Source of the DNA: Eucommia ulmoides
Lineage: Eukaryota > Streptophyta > Magnoliopsida > Garryales > Eucommiaceae
Length of the DNA: 64,000 nt
Direction: 5' to 3'
Assembly: GCA_016647705.1 (NCBI GenBank)
Contig: CM028336.1
Coordinates: 17,496,880-17,560,879 of the forward strand
The notes below the pieces were generated by a model. It saw only the letters and a program-made list of their open reading frames with translations. It was not told the origin of the DNA and made no database searches. The first letter of the stretch is position 1, and the number at the start of each line of letters is the position of its first letter. Both the position numbers and the translations under genes were made by a program. Below, piece by piece: positions 11,501 through 23,500 of this stretch.

Positions 11501-14500
11501 TATCAAATAACCCAATGTTTGATTTACCACCTTCGTCTGACCATCTTTTTACGAATGACTGGTAAATTCAAATATATGTCAAATTGCATCCAAAAAGTCC
11601 TCCAATACCTGGAGAGGAACTTGATCTCACAATCTAAGGTGATACATTTTTGAACCCCATGCAAGCGAAGCTAACCACCTCTTCGAAGAGCAAATTTGCA
11701 ACTTTTGTGGCATCCTAGTTCATCTTGCATGCAATGTATGCTCCATCTTAAAGTACCTATCAACAGTAAAAAATACAAAATCCATACCTCATTGGGTTCG
11801 CGGAAAAGCCAATACAAAGCCCATAGAATGATCCTCCCAGGGTACGTTGGAGTTTGTAACGACATGTAAAGACCAATATTTGTGGATCAGTATTTAGCTG
11901 CATTGCACACTTTGCTTTGTCTCACATGATTACCAACATTTGTGGTTTGTTGTCGCCGGTAGTAAGGCTCCTTAATTAATATGATGGTCTTCTCCCTTCT
12001 GAAGTATCAACTCAAGCTCCCATCGTGTAGTTCATGCTTGATTTGGTCATGCAAAGAATTTAAGTGGAGCACATAGTTGTTACCTCGAAACAAGAAGTCT
12101 TTGTGGATGTGCATCCCTCCACATGGTCTTTTCAAAAGGCACAGTTGCCAATGTCCTTTGAATTCTTTGTTGGCAGCATACTACTCCTTTCAGCAATCAA
12201 AACATACTATTTCCATCTTTGAGTTCACAAGTACAAAACTGTTGTACTTACTGTATCAATCACTTTGTATTCTCCAGACTTGCATTTTGGGGCGAAAGTA
12301 TACCGTAATAGATGGTCGATGTGTCTTATTAACATTCTTTGATTGTACTCCAAGGCCTAGTTGTCTGTGTAAGACACAAACTCTCGTTGCATAAGATAAT
12401 TCTCCCCACCTTCAAAGAAGTTTGTCCTCGAGTTTGACTTAAGCTATTAAAATTCTCCATTCCAACAAACAAAGCAATTTTAAATTTTTTGAATTTGCAA
12501 TCCATTCCGCAAATTAATTTGAGGAAATTGCACAACCCTTAAAATCCTTGCTTGAGCATTGTGATGTACACCAACACTTCATTTGATGACATTAAGTAAT
12601 TGTTCACCCCAATGAAATCAGTACGAACTACCTCGTTCTTGTTAACTTGATCACAAATATTTTGCTCTCGATACAATTGAATATTTTACTGTATCAATGA
12701 GGCCCTCTGGATGATTATACTCCAAATCTTTTGAAATTCAACTTTACTTTTGCTTCTTGTGAGATTCTTCAGCATTAACTACAACAACAAAGCCATCGGT
12801 GTCCTCTGAATGTTTATGCCCCATGATTTCGAAATTCAACTCCTATTTTGCTTTTTGTGAGTCCTCTCCTAAGTATGAACCCCCTCGCATGCTATTGATT
12901 GGTTATCTCTAAGGATTTCATCTGGTGGTTATTGAACTTTCTTAGAAAAAAATCTTTGAATTATTTACTTTTGGGCATCATCAGCATGATTTTGTGATTT
13001 CAAATAATTCGGTTCAAAGATACTTTAGTCTTTTCGAGGCATAAAATAATCTGCATGATTCTCTTTAACGATTAACTTCTTCCATTGTCATGTCCATTAG
13101 TCATCATGTTAGGATACAACAAAGCTTTGATACCAACTTGCTCTGCGGATGGTGATGGAAAGACTAAATATCATTCTAGTAGATGGAAAAAAAAAGCTAA
13201 ATAGTATTCTTGCGGACAAGGAGCTCTTGAATTCACTAGAAAGAGAAAAATGTCAGAAGTTATATTATGCTTGAATAATGGAATGAATTATATGAGGTTG
13301 TCAAGGATGTATTGATAGCGCTCAACAAGTCCCTAGATTAGTAGGGAATAAAATGCCACCTAGATTAGTAGGGAAAAAAATGCCAAACCCCTAATTAAAG
13401 GAAACAAATTAGTCCTCATTCTTTTAGGAAAAGAAAACATACAAATAGCAACAAATTTGTCCTAATACTTGTTAGAAAAGAAAAACATAATTCCGAATAC
13501 TTATAGGAAAAGAAACGTAAAAATTGGAATGATTGAAAATCAAATCTAAAGTTCCCTAATTAGAAAACTAGGAGCTTGGTTGTCCTACATCATAAGTGCA
13601 TGCAATAAGTTGATGCATTACTTTAACCACGTTGGTTTGAAATCATTTCTTTATTTGCATCTTGTTTTTGTATTAGATTAATGGAAAAATATAGAGAGAC
13701 GAAGAAAGATTTATATATAGTATTTGTAGACTTGGAAAACGTTTATGATCGGGTACCCTGAGAAGTTTTGTGGTGGGTACTAGAAAAGAAATATGTATAC
13801 AATGTATATATTGAAGTAATTATGAATATGTATGAAGGTATAGTTACTAGTGTTTAAACAGGAGGAGGCGATACTTGTCACTGTTGTGAAAGGCGCACCT
13901 GAGGTGGACGAGGCGTGCGCCTCGAGGTGAGGTGTTGAGAAATCGCCTCTCAGTGGTGAGGCGAGGCGCCTTCAAAGAGGCGCGTGCCTTAGCAGCGAGG
14001 CGCGAGGCATTGCTGAGGTGCCCCTCTTTGAAGGCAGCTTCGAACAGGAGAGAAATCGCATTCGAAGGAGATAAATCTCTTTGAAGACAACTTCGGACAG
14101 GAGAGAAATCACCTTCTCCTTCGAACCCATCGCCCTTGAAGAAGAAACATTCGAAAGTTGCTTCTCTTTCTACTTCGAATCTTCTCCTTCTCCTTCGATT
14201 TCTCCTTTGAATTCAGTTTTCGATTTCTGCTTTGAAGTTCGCGAAATCGCACAGGAACTTTTGATCGCACAGGAGTTTTCGATTTCTCCTTTTAATTTTG
14301 ATTTCTGCCTCGAGCTTTGAATTTCTGCTTCGAGCTTCGATTTCTGCTTCTGCTTCGAGCTTCTAATTTTGATCACATGACGAGATTTAAGAGAACAAAA
14401 TATCTTATTTTTTTTTTCTTATCACAAAATACATAAACTACCTTATAATAATACTAATATGTCATTTAAGTATAAAAATTAAAAAAAATATATTTTAAAA

Positions 14501-17500
14501 TAACAATTAACCCCCCAATTTTTTTAAAATCAAATTATAATTAACCCCCCAATTTTTTTTTAAAATCAAATTAAAATTAACCCATTATAATAGAAAAACA
14601 CGTATTTGAAATGTGCGCCTCGCTTCAAAGAAGCCTGCGCCTTGCCGCCTCAGGGGTCATTGCGCCTTAGTGTGCCTCAAATAACAATGATACTTGTGCA
14701 TTTCCTATCAATATTGGCTTACATCAAGGATCATCTTTAAGGCCTTACTTCTCCGTTCTCGTGATAGATGAACTCAAAAATATATTCAAGATGGAGTACC
14801 TTAGAATATGTTGTTTGCAGATGATATCGTATTAGTTAATGAAATTGGAATGTGTCTTAATATTAAGTTAGAAAGATGGAGAGAAACCTTAGAGTCTAAA
14901 GGTTTTAAGGTTAGCAAAAGTAAGACAGAATACATGCATTGCAATTTTAGTAATGTCTGAAGTGATGATGGTGCGGTCAAAATTGGAGATGAAGAAGTTC
15001 CAAAGGTTGATCATTTTAGATATTTAGGTTCAATGATTCAGAGTAATGACAAAATTGAGGAGGATATTACTCATAGAGTCAACGCAGAATGGTTGACGTG
15101 GAGAAATAAAGTTGAGGTGATTTGCGATCATAGGATACCACTGAAACTCAAAATAAAATTCTACAAGACTGCAATAAGACCGACCAAAATGTTGGGCCGT
15201 AAAAATAAATTATGTCCAAAAAATTGGTGTGACAAAAATAAGGATGTTATGATGGATGAGTAGGAAGACGAGAATGGATAAAATTAAGAATGAAACTATT
15301 AGGGAGAATTTAGGAATATCTCCCATCGAAGAGAAAATGAGAAAAAAAATCGTTTACAGTGGTTCAAACATGTGCATAGAAGACCCATAGAGGCTCCAGC
15401 GAGAAAATGCGAATTAGTGCAAGCGCGGGGCTACTAGAGAGAGAGGTAAGCTTAAGAAGATTTGGGACACGACTATTAGAATTGATTTGATAACACTAAC
15501 CTGACTGAGGAGATGACCCTTGATCGTTTATTATGGCGTAAGCAGATTCATGTAGCCGACCCTACTTAAGTGGGATAAAGGCTTAGTTGTTGTTGTTGTT
15601 GTTGTTCTGTATTAGCTAAACATAGAAAATAAAAGAATTGGGACACCGATGTTCTCCAATGCGTGCATTGTATTTGGTTTGCTTAATTGTGCCCGTTGCC
15701 GTCTTTCCCTATTAAAGTTATTCTTTGTTTATTTAGTCTCCCTTCCCTTTACCCTCTATCTCTTTGTTTGCTCTGAGTTTCAATCATTATGCTCCCTATT
15801 CGGATTGTGCATTTCTTATTGATAACTGAGAGCGAGAATGATTTGCTCCCAATATTTTTGTTGTCAACATTGGTTAACATTTTTTGGCTTGCACTACATG
15901 CATGAACTAACTTCCTTGGACTAGCCAAATCTTTTGATTCCTTCCATTTAATATCACATATTATAACTTGTACTTGTTGACCTTGAAGAGATATGTGTAT
16001 TTCATTCAAAAAATTTAGGAATGTCTACGATCCCTCTTAATGAAAAGAAGAAGAGAATTCTTAGCTTATTGCTTGAATCACTACCAAAACGACTACAGTA
16101 TAAGCAATCTAGGATGATGAATACAAGGAATTGCCTAACTCTGGACATATTTAGGTAATGAATCTGGATATATATCACCACTCTCCCTTAAGGTGGTTTA
16201 CAAATGTTGAGCATTCCTAGCTTGCCATGTAGGAAGTCTAATTATTGAGATTGAAGACTCTTTGTGAAGATAACTTCCACCTGTTGTTTGGTAGGAATAA
16301 ACGGAATGCACAATACTCCTTTATTAGTTTCTCTTTAATAAAATGCTGATCGATGTCAATATTCTTTGTCATGTCGTGTTGTACTGGATAATCCGAAATG
16401 GTAATAGCTACCTTGCTATCTGATTATAACTTCATAGGTAGGTTGATGTCAATAATCAACTCATTCAGAGACCGTTTTATGCACAGAAGCTCAAATATCC
16501 CTTGTGCAACAACTCGTAGCTCAACTTCAGAGTTGCTTCGTAGCTCTCCTCATACAAAGGTGAAATTTCTAGTTTGCAGACTTTGTTTCCGCCAAGTAAG
16601 TCTGCAAATCCTGTAGGTAGATGCAAATACACTTCTTCTTCCAATTCGCCATTGAGGAAAGCGTTCTTCACATCTAGCTGTTGCAATGGCTAGTCTATAA
16701 TAGTGATAAGAGAGAACAAGATTCTTACACTATTCATTGTAAAGGTCTCCTGATAATCTATTCCATACGTCTAAGTGTATCACTTTGCTACCAAGCTTGT
16801 TTTTCACCTTTCTATTGACCCATCCGCCTTCTATTTCACTGTGAGCACCCACTTACAACAAGCTGGACTTTTTCCTTTAGGAAGGCATTTCAATTCCCAA
16901 TCCTAACGCCTTCATCTCCTGAAGAACCTCCTCTTTCCGCTCGAGAACAACAAGAGCTTCCTATATAGATTTAGGAATTTCCGTTTTGACAAGTTAGAAA
17001 TAACGTCTGTAAAGCTTTTAAACAATCAAATTTTTCTTATATACTTGGAATTGAATCTTGACAGTCCAATTGTGGTTGCTGCTCCACACCTTGTCGATTA
17101 TGCCTCCTAGTTTAGCCACGCAACTCTCTATTTTCCTCAGGTTTTATATCTCCCCTTGCATTAGATTTTTCAGTTTCAAGCACAGTAGACTCATCTTGGA
17201 ATCTGTGCTAGGAAGAACTGTGGTTGAGGAGACGGAATTGTTCTTTCAGGACAAGAGGTCACGGAAGAGATGAGCTACGGGGCATATGTTTCTTAAAACT
17301 TTTATTCAGATGATTCTATGGAAGAAAAGGCTGATCTTCAAAGAAAGTGACATCCATACTCAGATGGACCCAATTGGTGGTGGGATCAGAACACTTGAAT
17401 CCCTTTTAAATTGGTGAGTATCCAAGAAGACACAAGATCTCGCGTCAAGTTTACTATAGGTATGACTATGAACACTCGTTGCAAAGATTGTTGTCAAATC

Positions 17501-20500
17501 GAGACCACTTCATAATGTTCCTTCCATTGAGTTTAATTGAAGAAATTTGAAGGATAGGATTCCCAGGTTGAATAGGAATTTGTTGGGGAATAGAAGTTTC
17601 AAACATGATGGCCGGTCAAGGGAAAATACATTTCATTTACAGAGTTTACTTGGCTGGATGGACTCGGATGGTTTGAAGCACCTGACTCAGGGTAAGTTGA
17701 TTCAGTTGTCTTGGCTGAGTTGACTAGCTTTACTTGGATTAGGGGAACCTCACTCAAGGCTGGAGGCACGTGTGACGGTTTCTAGTGATGGATTAGGTCG
17801 TTCTTCGGTGGGATCCGTGGATCGGAACCCTCGACAAAGGATTTGCATGCTGGTTTGTTTAAAAGATTGTTCCGCCACAGTGTCTGGCTCCGTCGCTGGG
17901 CTTGATTGTTCGGGCAATTGAGGTCGGTGAAATAAATCCAGCGCACAAGACCAGTAAAGAGGAGAATTTTATTTTTTTATTTATTTTCCCGGCAACGAAG
18001 AACCATCAATGAAGACTGGAAAAAAATAAATTTGAGCCTGGGCTCGAATGTCAAAATGAAAAGAAGAAGAAAATTCTTGTTTTATTTGTTAAATCACAAC
18101 TATAATGGCTGTAACATATACAACCTAGGATGATAAGTAAAAGGATGGTCAAAAAAATCATAGAGCTAATATAGCCTTTGACATAGCAGAAATTTCAGCA
18201 AGGTAATTAGGAAATGAATTTGTACATATTTAGGAAATGAATTGGGACATATTTCAATTTGCCAAATATTCCACCTGTATGCTAGGAATAAATTTACAAT
18301 AAATCGTTGCTTGGCAATTGTTAGGCACAGATGTACATATTTGGTAATGCAATCTTTTTGTGTTTTGGAATTCACTTGTACCTTCTTTATCTATTTGGCA
18401 TGTCTTATATTTATATGAAATTTTGTACGATGTGGGCCTAAATTTTTAAGAATAAATAAGGTTTAACATACAGTATTTGGTTGGAACTAAATTAGAATAT
18501 CTATCATTTCATATCCTTGAGCCACTTCGGACTTATTTTTAATCTGATGTGTTGGTCTTTTCACGTTCTTATATAATTGAATTTCTACCATTTGACTAAA
18601 TTTAGGTTGTTGATGACTTGCTATGGTCTTTTCTTGTTCTTGTATGGTTAAATTTGTACCGTTTAACCGAATTTAGGCTGTTGAGAACTTGGATACTTTG
18701 AAAGAAGAGATTGAAAAATTCCGTGAGGAAGCAAAAAACAACAAGGATCATATGCTTCAGGTGATCATTTGACGTTGCTGAATTGCTGATTGTTTTCTTT
18801 GGCTGCATTACTGCTAATTTGTATTTGTCATTGCAGTATAAAAGCATAGCCGAGGTTAATGAAGCTGCATTGAAGCAGATGGAACTTTCTCATGAGAACT
18901 TCAAAGTTGAGGTAGTTTATATTTACTTATGGATAATATTTGTTTGATAGGTATTTTTGTTCACCTTAATTTTTTATTAGGCGGGCAAGGTGAAGAAGTT
19001 GCTCGAGGAAGAAGTTTCATCACTTAGGGAGAAGGTTTATGAACTTCAGCATGAACGTACTCTGATGACCAACGAAGCAGCATCTGCAGCTGCAGGGAAA
19101 GAAGAAGCTCTTGGTGCTGCTTTATCGGAACTAACCAGTTTAAAGGAAGAGAATTCTGTCAAAGTGTAAGTTCACAGTTATTCTTTAAGTTGGTGTTCGA
19201 TTTAATTTTGCATTTGGAATGTTAGATTCTTTGTATTACTTCTAGATCCCAATTAGCGGTGATGGAAGCACATGTTGTATCCTTGAAAGATGACTTGGAG
19301 AAGGAACATCAGAGATGGCGCAGTGCTCAAGCAAATTATGAAAGACAGGTTTGTTTTTAGATGTTGGAAAATGATTGTTCTTTGGAATGTATTGAAGTTC
19401 CAAGCAGATATACACCATATATTCATGTTCTGTGCAATAGTATTGAAGGTATACCCATGTTTGTTCCTTGAAATTGCTCGTGGAATCAAACATGTAGGCT
19501 TATGTTCTCTAGCTGCTCCTCTAATCTTCTACTGTACTTCTTAGTTCCAACTTCCAACGTGCTTTGTTTAGGATTTCCCTGAGGCAGTTTACCTTTTTCC
19601 TCTTTGTGCTGTACAGGTAATATTACAGTCTGAGACAATTCAAGAATTAACAAAGACATCGCAAGCTTTGGCTTCATTGCAGGAGGAAGTATCTGAGCTT
19701 CGTAAATTGACGAACACATTACAAACTGAAAATGTAATTACGTTATCTGGACTTCTCATGTCAGATATCTACCCCTTCTTTTGCCCCAGTTAGCGAGATT
19801 GCTCTTTCTGATTATCCTTGTTTTTGTATATAGTTCATTTCATCTATCATTTTTGTGATGTTGCATTATTTTTGTCACACGCCTTTTTTTATTTTCCTTC
19901 TTCTTGTTCATGCTTGATTTCTCTAATATTTGTAGTTGTTCCACCTTCAAAATACTGTCATCATGATAAAATAATTTTCATTTTCCACGCATAAATGGTA
20001 ATCAGTTGGACAGGGTTCTCCCATTGGATTCTCTTGTTTTGTTCAATATAACTTTTTGAATGCTGATGCATTTCGTTATTCAATTGAGGCAAGAGCTGCT
20101 TTGGGATATATTTATTATGTTTTCTAGATCATGCCTTATGAGATATTGGTGTGGCCCTTTCTTCTTACACTCGTTCAGCGTTGTTGGGGAGTCTTTTAAG
20201 TTATTCTTGACAACAATAAAATCTGCTTGCTAACTTTTCCTGTTTGGAGAGCATCAGTAAAAAGAAAGACTTGGTTTTCTTGTGGCCTATTTTGTACCCT
20301 AATGTACGTCTTTTTATTTATGTATTTTTTTAATTTAGTTTCTGACGGGGAATTCAATATTTCCTTCCACGTGTGTGTGTTTGGGGGTGGGGAGGGGCAT
20401 CTATTTTCACTGAATTAAGGCACAATGTAGTTAAAAATTTTATGGTGGAAGAAGACGAGGCAGGCGAAAGAGGGTTGATATATTTCAGATGGTGGTTATG

Positions 20501-23500
20501 TTTACTAGTTTGTCCACGTGTGTGTGTTTGGGGGTGGGGAGGGGCATCTATTTTCACTGAATTAAGGCACAATGTAGTTAAAAATTTTATGGTGGAAGAA
20601 GACGAGGCAGGCGAAAGAGGGTTGATATATTTAAGATGGTGGTTATGTTTACTAGTTTTGTGCTTTCAACTTTTGATATTAATTGTAATCTTTATCTTTT
20701 CTCACATTTATCTAATTTTTCTTAGTTGTGCTTTGGACTCCTTGACTGCTTAGGAGAACTTCAAAGTTAATGACAATTTAGGAACATTTATTTGTTCATT
20801 TTCCAGCGGATCAATGTAAAATTCAATTTATTTTTGTACTTGGGTATCTTTGTACAATAAAAATACTACTATCTTTTTCTTAAGTCTTATTTTTCAGTAC
20901 ATTTTCGGCTGCAGTGTTGTGGTAATTACACGCTCACTATTTAGATTTTCCGGTTATAATATTTCTTTTCAATCAGTCCAAATTGTAACCTATATTCTCT
21001 GTCAATTTTTCATATTTCAGTTTCTCGCCTTGAACTTTCAAAATTACAATCTATTTTGTTTTCACAAAGTTTGCAAAGTCATTTACGTATTTGTTCCGAC
21101 TGTAAATCTCAGTGCCATATATTATTCTTTTTATGGTTGGTCGCCCATTTGTTTTTTTGTTCCCTCCCTTCTGTACTCTTACATGTTACATATGTTGCTA
21201 CAGAAAGATCTGAAGGTTAAATGGGATGCAGAGAAATCATTGCTGGAGGAATCCAAGAATAGAGCAGAGGAGAAGTACAATGAAATTAATGAACAGGTAG
21301 TTGCTTCACCTAGTCTTTTTGTTTTTGAAATTTATAGATTCTTCTTTTGATGAGATAATCTTGTTATTATGAAAGTGGGTGTCATTCTTGAAAGGACATG
21401 AATTATTGCTTTCTGTTTATTTTCTTTGAACTTTTTTGTGGTAGCTTACCATGTATGGTATTTCTGCTTTTACTAGACGCATAAATTATACATGTGAAGA
21501 CTATTCTTTATTTAATGAATAAATGGAGCAATTGAGAACTCGTAGGCTAATGTTTTCAAATAATCTTTGAAAAGACAACGTCGGTTATAAAAATAGCTTT
21601 GAGAAGGGGGAGGGGGAGGGGTTGAATAGGCAATTAAAAACTACTCCCTTTGGAACTAATTAATCTCTAGTTTTAACCTCGTTTAAAGACGTACAATTTA
21701 GGACACCAGATTAAAATAAACTCTACACACAAAAAGATATGCAATGCAGAATCGTATACTGTGACCGAGATTTTTAAGTGGAAAACCCCAAAAAAGATAA
21801 TTAATCTGCTTGTTCAAATCTTCTTGTGCTCCTCTAAGTGGGCTACAATTCTCAGGCTTCATAGTTCCCCCCGCACGGTGATCTCCTCCCACATATGGCT
21901 GATATGATCCTCCAGTTAGGTAGGTGGTGAATTTTATGATTACAACTCTTTATTCATTTTGGCGTTTAAGCACAAATATAAGACATGAATGAAGGGGAGA
22001 GAGTTTCACCGTTTAGAAATTAGGTGATGTAACTTTTTAGAACTCTCTTCAATCACGCAGGACTTGAGAGGCTAGGGTTTGTAGTTATAAGCAAGAAATC
22101 TGAAGCCTTAGCATTTCACATTTTTCAAAATTCCAAAATGGAAAGATTTAATGGAAAGATCCTGCCTAATTCATTTGAGGCGGTGTCTGAATGTGGCAAT
22201 CGACCGTCCGAATGGTTTCCAGGTGGGGGATGGGCCGTCTGGACAGTTGGAGACCATTGCCAGAGGTAGTACAACTACAACAACTATTAACTTATGAACT
22301 TACACTAAATTGTTTCCCTTGAAGTGACGACTTCTTTCCTTTGGCTAGCTGTCCGCTTTCTCAAACCTTACAAACCTTACATACATCTCTTTTTGGGTTA
22401 AATCGGCGACATCTTCCAAGCTCCTTGCTTGGAAAATATATAAATTGCACGTGTTTCACAGTTCTCGCAGGACATTGATCTACTCACGCAGAAGGGCTAG
22501 TTAGCACAACCTTCAACTATGATCCTTCAGCTGAGTAGGCGGTGATTTTTATAAAAACAACCATTGATTCCTTTATGCGGTTAACTACAAATATAACGCA
22601 TGAATCAAAGGGGTTAGAGTTTCGCCACTTACCGGTTAGGTGATGTAGCTTTTAATACCACATACTCTACAGTCACACAGGATAAGCAATAAACTCCAAA
22701 CGCTAGCCTTCAATATTTTCCAAAATCATCAAATAGAAGGAATTAATGGAAACATCCAACCTAATTCATCGGGTTGGAGCAAGCGGCGTCTGGACGTGGC
22801 TATCAGGTTCGGACGGTTTCCAGATGCCCATAAGTCAGTCGTACCAATTTATTTTATTGGTGTTTGTTTGCTTTTATTTTGACTATGTTTATACATGGTG
22901 TTTCTTTATTTTGAATCTACAGTACCTGCATTTTTAATATAAGTTCAAATTTTTTGGGGTTAATGTCATATGGATGATGCAAGCTGAAATGTAAAGCACG
23001 CTATGACAATCAGTTGTTATAACATAGTGCTACAATTGTGTATAAATTGCTAAGTTTCACTTTTCATTGCCAGTGGAAGTTCTTCAAATGCAATTCCACT
23101 GTATTACCTATCTGAATTGTTTTGCTAGTACTTTATTTTTACATTTTCTCCTCTCCCCACACAAATCCTTTAGAATATGATTGTTTTTCAACTTCCAACT
23201 CTTTCAAACCATTATGTGTGCATTTTTGTGATCGTATAAAGTCTATTGTGCAATATATTTGGAACACTTTTCCATTTTTCTGAAGGATTCTGTGATTTTA
23301 TATTTCACGACTAGGCTTGTTCTGCAGTCTTTTCTATCTTCTTGGTAGAATTAACCTTATCTAAATTGGTTTCTGAAGAACATGATACTGCATAGTCGGC
23401 TAGAGGCTTTGCACATTAAATTGGCTGAGAAGGATCATGATTCTTCTGGAGCTAGTACAGATGTAGTTGATGATTCTGGTTTACAGAAGGTGGTAAATTA

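Noticed and set aside
20373-20753. 126-codon frame with an internal repeat
   Set aside because: Produced by a recent 147-bp duplication whose length is a multiple of three; sequence is intronic and low complexity.
20850-21350. 166-codon frame
   Set aside because: Only its 3' part (21204-21296) is coding, as a NUA exon; the rest is the T-rich intron read through.
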